Shown: one piece after another, positions 24,964-33,327 of the stretch
How positions within the stretch are numbered: position 1 is the stretch's first letter
How the letters are laid out: each line of letters starts with the position of its first letter
NCBI GenBank assembly: GCA_003161435.1
Contig: PMOS01000031.1
Location: 62,001-126,000 of the forward strand
From: Vulcanimicrobiota bacterium
Lineage (GTDB): Bacteria > Vulcanimicrobiota > Vulcanimicrobiia > Vulcanimicrobiales > Vulcanimicrobiaceae
Length of the DNA: 64,000 nucleotides
Direction of reading: 5' to 3'
Notes under the pieces: generated by a model
What the model was told of the DNA's origin: nothing
The model's input: only the letters and a program-made list of their open reading frames with translations
Databases searched by the model: none
Position numbers and translations under genes: made by a program

Positions 24964-25908
24964 TCATCCGGAGGTCGTCAAGGGGACGCGTGTGCGTGCT
25001 TCCTCGTAGACGTCGCGCAACGCCGCCGCGAGAGAGATGCGCGGTGCCCAACCGGTCGCTGCGCGCAGCTTCGCGGCGTCGCCGACGCTGATTGGCACGT
25101 CTGCCGGGCGCATTCGCTCCGTATCCTCGCGCACCTCGACGGCGACGCGCGCGATCTCGATCAGCCGGCGCAGGATCTCGCGCATCGAGATCGCCGAACC
25201 GCTGCACACGTTGTAGATCTCGCCTGCCTGGCCCGCACCCTCGAGGATGCGCACGTAGGCGTCGCACACGTCGCGCACGTCGAGGACGTCGCGCGTCGCG
25301 GCGAGGTTGCCGACCCGGACCACGGGTTCGGCGCCGGCGGCGATGCGCGCGAGTTGAAGCGCGAACGCCGGCACCGCGAAGCGTTCGTCCTGACCGGTGC
25401 CGATGTGGTTGAAGGCCCGCGTGACGACGACGTCGATGGCGAACGAGTGCGCGAAGGCCGATGCGAGCGCTTCGGCCGCGACCTTACTGGCGGCGTATGG
25501 GTTGGCCGGCCGCGGCGCCGTCGTCTCACGCAACGGATACGCTTCGGGCGGCTGCGCGCCGTAGACGTCGGCGCTGCTCACCACCAGAACCCGTGCCCGC
25601 ACGCCGGCGTCTGCCAACAAGCGCGCGGCCTCGAGCACGTTCTGCGTGCCGCCGGCGTTGATCCGCAACGTCGCGGCAGGGTCCTCGATGGAGGCCGGAA
25701 CGAATGCTTGCGCGGCCAAGTGCGCGACGGCGTCAGGCCGAGCGAGCTCGAACGCGGCGCGCACCGCCAGCGGATCGGTGACGTCGACGCCGAGCACGTC
25801 GCCGTGGCCGGCGTGGTCGGTTTCGAGAACGTCGTGATCGCGTTCGCGCAGCGCCGCCCTAAGGTGACGTCCGACGAAGCCCGCCGAACCGGTGACAAGG
25901 ACGCGCAT
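24964..25908 (-). CDS. rmd: GDP-4-dehydro-6-deoxy-mannose reductase-like SDR
   Basis: 314 residues, extended SDR. Seen: LVTGSAGFVGRHLRAAL (NAD(P) binding), LAAQAFVPASIEDPAAT, VVSSADVYG, PYAASKVAAEAL (catalytic Tyr-x-x-x-Lys), TRAFNHIGTGQDERFAVPAF and DVLDVRDVCDAYV. These match Rmd/GDP-6-deoxy-talose synthase-type reductases, which reduce the product of GDP-mannose 4,6-dehydratase. It lies 17 bp downstream of that dehydratase gene, so GDP-D-rhamnose (or another GDP-6-deoxyhexose) is the likely product of the pair. Confidence 0.88.
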   Translation of the reverse strand: MRVLVTGSAGFVGRHLRAALRERDHDVLETDHAGHGDVLGVDVTDPLAVRAAFELARPDAVAHLAAQAFVPASIEDPAATLRINAGGTQNVLEAARLLADAGVRARVLVVSSADVYGAQPPEAYPLRETTAPRPANPYAASKVAAEALASAFAHSFAIDVVVTRAFNHIGTGQDERFAVPAFALQLARIAAGAEPVVRVGNLAATRDVLDVRDVCDAYVRILEGAGQAGEIYNVCSGSAISMREILRRLIEIARVAVEVREDTERMRPADVPISVGDAAKLRAATGWAPRISLAAALRDVYEEARTRVPLTTSG

Positions 25909-25925
25909 CGAGCCGGCGCTCCGTG

Positions 25926-27950
25926 CTAGGTCGCGACCAGCGGCCGCAGGCGATCCATCTCGGCGGCGACCATGCGCTGCACGAGCTCCTCGAACGGCAC
26001 CTCGACCTCCCAGCCGAGAACGGCTTTCGCCTTCGCGGGATCGCCGACCAAGAGATCGACCTCCGCGGGACGGTAGAACCGCGGATCGACGACGGTGTAC
26101 GGCTCCCAATTCAAATCGACGGCGGCGAAGGCGAGCCGGACGAAGTCGCGCACCTCGTGCGTGCGTCCGCTCGCGACGACGAAATCTTCGGGACCTTGCT
26201 GCTGGAGCATCATCCACATCGCGCGCACGTAGTCGCCGGCGAATCCCCAGTCGCGCTTCGCGTCGAGATTCCCGAGGCGCAGCTCGCTCGCGAGGCCCAG
26301 CTTGATCCGCGCGACACCGTCGGTGATCTTCCGCGTCACGAACTCCTTACCGCGGCGCGGCGAGTTGTGAATCAGACATTCGCCGACGCCGGCGTGAAAC
26401 CGCCCCGTCGTCGTGGTGAAGTCGTAGAGCCAACCGTCGTAGTGCGGATCGGGAACGACGCGCTTTACCTCGGCCAGGTCGCGCTTGAGTTGCGCGCCCT
26501 TCGCTCCGGGGACATTCGGCGACCGCAGGTTGATCGAGTAGAACGGCCCGGGACGCTCCGGCGGTCCGACCTCGACGTTCAAGACCGTCTCCTGTCCGAG
26601 AGCGCGCTTCGCCATCCACCACAGACCCATTGCAAGGACGGCCGAGTTCGTCTTGAAGTTCTTATAGGCGTACGTGCCGCTCCCGGCCTTGAGCCCATCG
26701 GTCGCGTTGTAGCCTGCGAGGAACGCGCGCCAAACGGCGATTCCGGCGTTGAGCACCACCCGCGGAACGCGCTTGTAGCCGTCTTCTGTATAGCACTCGC
26801 TGCGCAGCCACTCGACGTACGTCGGGGCGCCGCTGAGCACGAGTGCTCCGATAACCTTCCCCGGAACGAAGCCCGAGGTCGTCGCCGAGTACCGAACGTC
26901 GCCGCACGTCACCTGCTTCCAAACCTCGGCAAATGCAGCACGCAATCTCGAATCGCTATTGGTGAACTTCGCGCTCGTCCGTGCTCCATCGTTGTGCGCC
27001 GAGCCGTCGCCAACGAACATCCCGAGCATCCACGCCGCGTCATTTGTCAGCGACGTGGACGAAGGAATCTCCGGAAGTTCGGCGCGCACCATTCGCTGTC
27101 CGGCGTCAATGGTCTTCGCAGCACGCTCGCCGTCAGCCATGAAGATCACATGGTCGCCGGTCGTCGTCACTGTCCCGCAGCGCGCTTCGATCCGCGCAAC
27201 GCTCTTGTTGTCGACCTTCGGCCGATGTCGGTACGCTGTACCACCGAGAACGGGCACGAAGTCGTCTCCGTCCCACACTTCCAAGCCGTGCAACGCGAAG
27301 CGCTGAATGTTCGCCCCTTTCTCTCGCACGCGCAAGATCTCACCGATCGGCTTGACATCGACGATGCAGTCTTCACGGACGATGACGGGCGTCGTGGCTG
27401 GAATCGATTCGTGGTTGAAAAGTATACCTGAGCAAGCGTAGATGTCGAACGACTCTCGGTAGTTGACGGTGATCCAGTGACCGTAGAGCTTCGCGACGCC
27501 GTACGGCGAGCGCGGATAGAACGGCGTCTCTTCGTTTTGCGGCACGGTTTGGACTTTGCCGAACATCTCGGAGCTCGACGCCTGATAGAACTTGATGTTG
27601 CGGTCGACCGCTCGAATCGCTTCGAGCACGCGCGTGACCCCGAGCGCGGTGAACTCCCCGGTGAGCACCGGCTGCTGCCACGACGTCGGGACGAACGACT
27701 GCGCAGCGAGGTTGTAGATCTCGTGCGGGCGCACGTCGGCGATGATCGTGCTCATCGAGCTCTGGTCGAGCAGGTCGCCCGAAACGATCTCGATCCGGTC
27801 GACCAGATGTTGGATGCGTTCGTGCACGTCGGTCGAGGTGCGGCGCGTCATGCCCACGACGCGATAGCCTTGCTCGAGCAGCAGCTCGGCGAGATACGAA
27901 CCGTCCTGTCCGGTGACGCCGGTGATCAGCGCGGTCTTTTGCGACACCAC
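25926..27950 (-). CDS. gmd: GDP-mannose 4,6-dehydratase precursor containing an in-frame intein
   Basis: 674 codons, of which 348 are an intein; the spliced enzyme would be 326 residues, a normal Gmd length. Gmd converts GDP-mannose to GDP-4-dehydro-6-deoxy-mannose with bound NADP. N-extein (1-181): ITGVTGQDGSYLAELLL, NLAAQSFVPTSW, FYQASSSEMFG (Ser/Glu catalytic), YPRSPYGVAK (Tyr150, Lys154). C-extein (530-674): SPRRGKEFVTRKI, GNLDAKRDWGFAGDYVRAMW, YRPAEVDLLVGD. The break falls inside the invariant NHES-PRRG loop, so the enzyme should be inactive until spliced. GTG start behind AAAGGCG, 7 bp after the PilZ gene; rmd follows. Confidence 0.95.
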   Translation of the reverse strand: MVSQKTALITGVTGQDGSYLAELLLEQGYRVVGMTRRTSTDVHERIQHLVDRIEIVSGDLLDQSSMSTIIADVRPHEIYNLAAQSFVPTSWQQPVLTGEFTALGVTRVLEAIRAVDRNIKFYQASSSEMFGKVQTVPQNEETPFYPRSPYGVAKLYGHWITVNYRESFDIYACSGILFNHESIPATTPVIVREDCIVDVKPIGEILRVREKGANIQRFALHGLEVWDGDDFVPVLGGTAYRHRPKVDNKSVARIEARCGTVTTTGDHVIFMADGERAAKTIDAGQRMVRAELPEIPSSTSLTNDAAWMLGMFVGDGSAHNDGARTSAKFTNSDSRLRAAFAEVWKQVTCGDVRYSATTSGFVPGKVIGALVLSGAPTYVEWLRSECYTEDGYKRVPRVVLNAGIAVWRAFLAGYNATDGLKAGSGTYAYKNFKTNSAVLAMGLWWMAKRALGQETVLNVEVGPPERPGPFYSINLRSPNVPGAKGAQLKRDLAEVKRVVPDPHYDGWLYDFTTTTGRFHAGVGECLIHNSPRRGKEFVTRKITDGVARIKLGLASELRLGNLDAKRDWGFAGDYVRAMWMMLQQQGPEDFVVASGRTHEVRDFVRLAFAAVDLNWEPYTVVDPRFYRPAEVDLLVGDPAKAKAVLGWEVEVPFEELVQRMVAAEMDRLRPLVAT
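26364..27407 (-). mobile_element. full-length intein with LAGLIDADG homing endonuclease, inserted in gmd
   Basis: Codons 182-529 of gmd (348 residues). Splicing residues are complete: Ser182 (intein position 1), block B TTTGDHVIF with Thr264 and His267, block F WLYDFTTTTGRFHAGVGE, penultimate His528, terminal Asn529, and Ser530 as the +1 nucleophile. Two LAGLIDADG motifs lie in the middle: MLGMFVGDGS (308-317) and FLAGYNATDG (410-419), so the homing endonuclease may still be active. Removing it rejoins NHE to SPRRG exactly. Base composition looks slightly less GC-rich by eye than the flanks. Confidence 0.95.
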
Positions 27951-27957
27951 ACGCCTT

Positions 27958-28629
27958 TCAATTCAGGATCTGAACGTTCTTGCCGCTCTCGTCGAAAACG
28001 AACCGCGTCTCGTACAGCTCGTCGGTTTCCGGACCGACGACCTTCGATTGGATGACCAGGCGGTGCATCAGCTTGTCGTTGTGCCGCACGATACCGGAGT
28101 AGAAGTATTGGACCAGCGGGGTGACGCGCTCGCCGAGCGGGGCGAGGCGGCGGCGTTCGACGAGCAGTTGCAACAGCCGGCTCTGCAACTCCCCGGGCAA
28201 GAGCCGCGCCGTATCGTCGGGCGTCATGCGCACGGTCGCGAGCTCTTCCTGCGCCTTGTTGGATTCAGCGACGGGGCGGTCGGTGGTGTAGCGCATGATC
28301 GCATCCCAGTCGTCGGCCGGGATCCCGGTGAAGCGCGTGCCGTAGCGCCAGACCTTGCGGCCCTGGTGCTGCACGTTGTCGTGCCAGACCGTCTTGACGC
28401 GCACGTGGAGCTGCCGCTCGTCGAGCTGCACGCGAACCTCGAACTCCTCGCGCGCGACCGGTTCTTGGGTGATGATGCACAGGCCGCCGCCGCCGATATC
28501 CAAACCGATCGCTGCCCGGCTCGTGTGCCCGTCGAAGCTATAGGTCGCACGAAACGGCTTGCGCTTCCGCGGAAACTTGCGCCGGTTCTGTTCCTTGCCG
28601 GTGAACCAGGCCAGCAGTTCGGGCAGCAT
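27958..28629 (-). CDS. PilZ-domain protein (probable c-di-GMP binding)
   Basis: 223 residues. The PilZ c-di-GMP motif is present: RRKFPRKRKPFRATY (RxxxR region) and GLDIGGGGLCI (the D/N-x-S-x-x-G region, here DIGGGG). The domain spans about 15-120 and ends WRYGTRFTGI. Residues 120-223 form a helical extension of unknown role (LLPGELQSRLLQLLVERRR). There is no membrane segment. Its position directly before gmd-rmd suggests that sugar-nucleotide supply and c-di-GMP signalling are coupled; that is inference. Confidence 0.85.
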   Translation of the reverse strand: MLPELLAWFTGKEQNRRKFPRKRKPFRATYSFDGHTSRAAIGLDIGGGGLCIITQEPVAREEFEVRVQLDERQLHVRVKTVWHDNVQHQGRKVWRYGTRFTGIPADDWDAIMRYTTDRPVAESNKAQEELATVRMTPDDTARLLPGELQSRLLQLLVERRRLAPLGERVTPLVQYFYSGIVRHNDKLMHRLVIQSKVVGPETDELYETRFVFDESGKNVQILN

Positions 28630-28685
28630 AAGGTTTCGCTATCGTTGGACAACGCGACCGGAACTCCCGGGGTCGCCTGCCCAAG

Positions 28686-30218
28686 CTACCAAGTGAGCCG
28701 GGCGATGGCGTCCCACTGGGCCGGTCCGGTGCCGGTCAGATCGTAGAACGCGACGCCGATCGCTCCGGCTTCGCGCGCGGCGGTCGAGGCCGACGTCACC
28801 TCGTCGCCCGGCGGCGCTCCGCGCTTGGAGAGGACGCCGGTTTGCGCCCCGACGTCGATCGGGACGTCCCGTCCGGCGAGCCGGCGGACGAGCGTCACCG
28901 AACCGGTGACCGCGGCGCGCGCCTTCTCCGGCGTGTCCCACGGACCCATCATTCGCCAATACGTCATCGGCTGGAGCACGTCGGCGTCGCGAGCGATCTC
29001 GCGGTACGGGAACTTCGCTTCGTCCAGCCGCTCGAGGTACGGATCTTCGATCGTCGCGATCAGCAACACGTGCGGACCGACCGCTTCGCGCAACAGGCCC
29101 AGATATGCGCTCAGCGCGGCGTAGCCGCGCGGCCCGTCCCCGAGAAACTCATCGCCGCGTTCGAGATCGACGGCGAGTCCGCTGATGCGGCTGCCGCGCG
29201 GCGTGCGATAGGCGGCGACCGCCGCGTTCTCAGCGAGGTCGTCGAACGCGTTCGCGCGCGGCACCGTCCAACCGATCACCGCGATCCCGTGCTCGGTCAA
29301 GCCGTCGATGAGCCGATCGATCGTCGCCTTCGCCGACGGCGTGCTCTCGTCGAACGCGCCGTAGGCGAGGCGCAGCTCGATGGAACGGAGTCCCGCGCGC
29401 AGTGCCGTCGCAACGATCCGATCGACGTCGAGCTTCGCGAACGATGCGTCGTCGAGCGGATCGGCCGAGAACGCGAGCCAGGCCGATTTCCCGCGAACCG
29501 TGCCGACGTTCGTGAGCGGAAGCTCGCCGGGGACCACGGCATCCACCGCGGTTCGGGCCTGCGGGGCTTCGACGACATAGTGCGCGACGGTGCCGGGCCG
29601 AACCGTCGCGTCGTCCCACGACGAAGACGGCGATGGGATCGTCGCGGCGAGCTGTCTGCGATCCGCGCCGTCGACGCGATAGACGCGCACCGAACCGTCG
29701 GTCACGCGCGGAAACCAGCCGATGCGCACCGCGTGCGGGCCGAGCGCGCCGGCGACCGCGTGTGGCAGCGACCACGCACGCGGGTCGAAGCTCGCGCGCT
29801 GCGTGCCGAGCCCCGCCGGCCGATTCGCGACGACGCGCAACGCGACGGGCCCCGCTTCACGCACGGACACGATCGCCGCCGGCCCGTCGTAGCGCAGCCG
29901 CGTTTGCCACTGTGCCTCGCCGCGATCCGTGAAGTAGTCGAAGTCGGCGCCGCGCCGCAGTTTCACCACGGCGCCCGCGCCGTCGCGCAGCACGACGCGG
30001 ACGAGCGCGCGCGCCTCGCCGTCGGGGCTGACGCCGAGCGATTCGACCGTCACGGCGAACGACGTCGCAGGCGCGTTCCGCCAGAGCACGGTCGGCTGCG
30101 GCGCCGGCGCGGTCGTCGCCATCGGCGTCGGCCACGCGAACGGCGCGGGGGTTTCGGCGACCACCAGCAGCACCGGCAGCGCCGACAGCGCGAGCACGAT
30201 ACGCATGATTTTTGTCAT
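28686..30218 (-). CDS. secreted protein with TIM-barrel-like C-terminal domain, function unknown
   Basis: 510 residues. Signal peptide MRIVLALSALPVLLVVAETP (start ATG 30218, or the internal ATG 30206), a Pro/Ala/Thr-rich linker, a beta-rich middle (about 50-230) that resembles fibronectin-like modules, and a C-terminal half with alternating helices and strands: DRLIDGLTEHGIAVIGWTVP, SGLAVDLERGDEFLGDG, DADVLQPMTYWRMMGP, GVAFYDLTG. This is the pattern of a glycoside-hydrolase-like barrel (GH10/DUF4015-like), but no catalytic pair can be named with confidence. It sits between the receptor gene and the PilZ-gmd operon, all leftward. Confidence 0.75.
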   Translation of the reverse strand: MTKIMRIVLALSALPVLLVVAETPAPFAWPTPMATTAPAPQPTVLWRNAPATSFAVTVESLGVSPDGEARALVRVVLRDGAGAVVKLRRGADFDYFTDRGEAQWQTRLRYDGPAAIVSVREAGPVALRVVANRPAGLGTQRASFDPRAWSLPHAVAGALGPHAVRIGWFPRVTDGSVRVYRVDGADRRQLAATIPSPSSSWDDATVRPGTVAHYVVEAPQARTAVDAVVPGELPLTNVGTVRGKSAWLAFSADPLDDASFAKLDVDRIVATALRAGLRSIELRLAYGAFDESTPSAKATIDRLIDGLTEHGIAVIGWTVPRANAFDDLAENAAVAAYRTPRGSRISGLAVDLERGDEFLGDGPRGYAALSAYLGLLREAVGPHVLLIATIEDPYLERLDEAKFPYREIARDADVLQPMTYWRMMGPWDTPEKARAAVTGSVTLVRRLAGRDVPIDVGAQTGVLSKRGAPPGDEVTSASTAAREAGAIGVAFYDLTGTGPAQWDAIARLTW

Positions 30219-30229
30219 CCCGATCGTCG

Positions 30230-30253
30230 CCCTTCGACGGGTTCAGGGTGACG
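30230..30253. repeat. dispersed repeat copy 7
   Basis: CCCTTCGACGGGTTCAGGG followed by TGACG, located in the 40-bp gap between the second receptor gene and the exported protein gene. Confidence 0.75.
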
Positions 30254-30258
30254 ACCGG

Positions 30259-33228
30259 TCAGAACTTGGTCGAGAGGTAGAGCTGGAACTGACGCGGCGT
30301 CTGGTCGGGCGCGTAGTAGTAGAGCGTGTTCGGAACGCTCGACGTGCCGTAGGTGTTGAGGTCCGCGTTGTTTCCCTTCGGGTACGCCGTGCTAGTGGCG
30401 GGGAAGACGTCCGCGTACGGCTGACCGAACAGGTTGCGAATGTTGATCCCGAGCGTGACGGTGCGCGAGCCCGACTTGACGATGTCGTAGCCGAAATCGA
30501 CCGCCGCCCAGTAGTTGGCCCGCGCAAAATGGACTTGCGAGTCGTTGAGCGTGGCCGGACAGGCATTCGACGAAGACCCGATCGCCGAATAGCTCTGAAC
30601 CAAACAGGTGTTGCCGGCCACGTTGTACGGCGCGCCGACCTGATAGATCACGTACGGATCGACGTGAGCCCGGCCGTTCCGGTAATCGCCGGTGAACGTT
30701 GCGCTCCACGGAGGCTGCGACGGGTTGCGGAACAACACGCCCGTCGCGAGGAACTCGCGCAACTGCAGATTGTTCCCGGTGAACGAGGTCGACGTGATGC
30801 TCCCGTACGGCGTCCCTCCCGAGAGCGCGGCGCTGGTGATCGAGCCCCAATAGTTGACGTACGTTCCGTCGAAGTACCAGGAGAAGCCGTCACCGTGATG
30901 GACGTGATCCCAGGCGAACTCGGCGCCCGTCGCCTTGTTCTCGATCCCGCTGCGAAAGTACGTCGCGCCGGTGAACGACACCGAGGTCGGCGAATTGATG
31001 GTATACGACTTGATCGCCTCGAGCTTGTCGACCGCGTGGCGGTAGAACGGGGTGATCCGCCACGAGTCGACACCGTTGTGCAGCGCGTGCTCGAACGACA
31101 AGTCGGTGTTGTAGTCCATCTGCGGCGTAACCGCCGCGCCCGGATAGTAGGGCGAGATGACGCGTGAATCGCCGGCCGCTACGCCGTTGGGCGAGTCGTT
31201 GAACACGTAAGCCGCGGGGACGAAGGTCGTGGACGTGCCGTACGAGCCGCGAATGGCGTTGTACGGGTTGAACGCCCACGAGAATGCGAAGCGGGGGCTG
31301 AACGAATGGTCGCTGTACGGACCGTACGCGTAGCTCTTGATCACGGCCCCGGTCGTCGCGTTGACGCCGTTGGGGACGTTCGGGATGTCGTACGTCTCTT
31401 CGTCGTAGCGAACCGACGGCTCGAGGGTCAGCTTGCCGAAGATCTGCTTCGTGCCGATGTAGGCGCTCGGCAGAATCAACGGATAGTCGACCTGCAAGAA
31501 CAGGTTGGGCCAGGTGCCGTTGAGGTTGAACGCGCCGACGCCGCCGCTCGCCTCATCGCAACCGCACTGGTCGAAATACCGCTCGGCGCTGTTGTCGCGC
31601 TCGTAGCCGGCGCCGAAGTAGTACGTCGACCGCGCGTTGGGCGTGTACGTGAGGTCGAGGTTCGCGAAGTACATCTGCGATCGACGATCGTCGAGCTCTT
31701 CCTGGAAGCCGATTCCGGCAGCCGGGGTTCCGACCGGGACGAACGCGTTGACTTTCCCCGGATTGGTCGTGCCGATCGGCTGACCGGCAAGGTACGGTGC
31801 GCCGCTGGTCGTCGTGCCGTTGATCGTCGCCAAACTGAACGGCTGGTCGAAGATGTACTGGTTGAAGTTTTCGGCCAGCCGGAACGACGCGAACAGCTTG
31901 TCACTGAAGATGTGGTTCCACTGAATCTTGGCAAGGTTCGACCAGTGGTACCACACGTTGGCGTTCTGCTGTCCGAGATCGTAGTATTGTAGCCCGGTGT
32001 TCTTGTAGCCGGTGACGGTGGGAACGCCGCCGACGGGAGTCGTCACGACCGGAACGGCGCACGGCTGACCGGAACTGCTGACGCCCGGGTTGGTGATCAC
32101 GCCGCCGGCGATGGTGACGCCGCTGCAGGGCGTGACCCCGAGGATCGCCTGACCGGAGAGGCCCTTGTCCCAGGGCAGCTTTTGGTTGCCGGTTTGGGTG
32201 AGGAACTGGATGTCGTCCCGGTCGGTCGGGCGGAAGTGGATGTTGGCGACGGCGTCGCGCGAGTAGATCGTCGAGGGCGTGTTGTCGCGCGCCGTCAACG
32301 CCTGCGACAGGATGAAGGGCTCGTAGCCGTTCGCGAAGATGGCGTCCGAGTTGCTTTGGTCGAGCGAGAAGTACCAGGAGAGCTTCCCGTTGGGCGTCGC
32401 GCCGCCGTACTCGGCCACGAGATCGTGCTCGGCGTACGGGGACTGCGTCGTGTAGGTGATGCTGCCGAAGCTCGGGTTGGTGCCGCGCTTGACGACCGAG
32501 TTGATGATCCCGGCAGCCGCGTTACCGTATTGCGCGTTGAATCCGCCGGTGTAGACTTCGAGGTTCTGCGTTCCGATGATCGATAAGTTGGTGGTGAACA
32601 GCCCGGTCAACCGGTCGTTGACGGGGATCCCGTCGTACTCCCACGCGACGTCGCCGACATCGCTGCCGCGAATGCGCGGCCGTCCCGAGACGCCGGTCGA
32701 GGTGACGCCGGCCGAGGTCTGGATGACGTCGTAGAGCGTGCGGTGGCCGCCTTCGCCGGCTGCGGCGCCGAGTTGCTGCGCCGAGACGTTGTAGACGTCG
32801 GCGGTCTGGTTCGGCTGCACGAGGTTGCTCGCGCTGCGCGTCGAGACGCCGCCGATCTTCTGCAGGGTGCGCGCCACCGACTCATTGAGCGTGACCGTCT
32901 GGTCCTGCACGACGGTGACCCCGCCCAGAACGAGGGGCTCGTAGCCCTTCGCGGAGATCGAGACGGAGTACGTATCGGGCGCGAGCCCGTTGATGTTGTA
33001 GAATCCGTTCGCGTCGGTGGTCGCGGTGCCGGTGCCCGACGGTGAGGCGGCGACGACGGCGACGCCGGGCAGCGGCTTCTTGGTGTCGGCGACGGTGACG
33101 GTCCCCGAGATGGTTCCCGTCGTCGCCGCGAAGACCGGGCTTGCGAGCCCGAGCACGAGCACGATGGAGAAAGCGGCGAAGACCGCATACCTTAGCCGGA
33201 AGGTTCCGGACGAAGCACGATGTTGCAC
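30259..33228 (-). CDS. outer-membrane TonB-dependent receptor-like protein with N-terminal carboxypeptidase-regulatory domain (second copy)
   Basis: 989 residues. Signal peptide (VFAAFSIVLVLGLASPVFA), CarboxypepD-reg domain (GTISGTVTVADTKKPLPGVA ... LAPDTYSVSI), plug (IRGSDVGDVAWEYDGIPVND, NLEVYTGGFNAQYGNAAAG) and a long beta-barrel ending in PRQFQLYLSTKF, the aromatic C-terminus required for outer-membrane insertion. Same plan as the receptor at 11908-15432, but the barrel sequences differ widely, so different ligands are likely. GTG start with GGAGA at 33232-33236. A terminator-like hairpin lies directly before this ribosome site. Confidence 0.9.
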   Translation of the reverse strand: MQHRASSGTFRLRYAVFAAFSIVLVLGLASPVFAATTGTISGTVTVADTKKPLPGVAVVAASPSGTGTATTDANGFYNINGLAPDTYSVSISAKGYEPLVLGGVTVVQDQTVTLNESVARTLQKIGGVSTRSASNLVQPNQTADVYNVSAQQLGAAAGEGGHRTLYDVIQTSAGVTSTGVSGRPRIRGSDVGDVAWEYDGIPVNDRLTGLFTTNLSIIGTQNLEVYTGGFNAQYGNAAAGIINSVVKRGTNPSFGSITYTTQSPYAEHDLVAEYGGATPNGKLSWYFSLDQSNSDAIFANGYEPFILSQALTARDNTPSTIYSRDAVANIHFRPTDRDDIQFLTQTGNQKLPWDKGLSGQAILGVTPCSGVTIAGGVITNPGVSSSGQPCAVPVVTTPVGGVPTVTGYKNTGLQYYDLGQQNANVWYHWSNLAKIQWNHIFSDKLFASFRLAENFNQYIFDQPFSLATINGTTTSGAPYLAGQPIGTTNPGKVNAFVPVGTPAAGIGFQEELDDRRSQMYFANLDLTYTPNARSTYYFGAGYERDNSAERYFDQCGCDEASGGVGAFNLNGTWPNLFLQVDYPLILPSAYIGTKQIFGKLTLEPSVRYDEETYDIPNVPNGVNATTGAVIKSYAYGPYSDHSFSPRFAFSWAFNPYNAIRGSYGTSTTFVPAAYVFNDSPNGVAAGDSRVISPYYPGAAVTPQMDYNTDLSFEHALHNGVDSWRITPFYRHAVDKLEAIKSYTINSPTSVSFTGATYFRSGIENKATGAEFAWDHVHHGDGFSWYFDGTYVNYWGSITSAALSGGTPYGSITSTSFTGNNLQLREFLATGVLFRNPSQPPWSATFTGDYRNGRAHVDPYVIYQVGAPYNVAGNTCLVQSYSAIGSSSNACPATLNDSQVHFARANYWAAVDFGYDIVKSGSRTVTLGINIRNLFGQPYADVFPATSTAYPKGNNADLNTYGTSSVPNTLYYYAPDQTPRQFQLYLSTKF

Positions 33229-33240
33229 GTAGGTTCTCCA

Positions 33241-33277
33241 ATAAAAAGAAAACGCCCGGCGTCATCTGACGCGCGTT
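33241..33277 (-). terminator. intrinsic terminator after the SIS-domain gene, immediately before the second receptor gene
   Basis: On the minus strand AACGC-GCGTC-AGAT-GACGC-CGG-GCGTT followed by TTCTTTTTAT: a 10-bp stem with a 3-nt bulge and a T-tract. It ends only about 12 bp before the receptor start codon. Confidence 0.82.
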
Positions 33278-33327
33278 CGCATCGGTCAAGTATGACTCGC
33301 GTGCACGTAATCCTTCGGCCGGCATAC

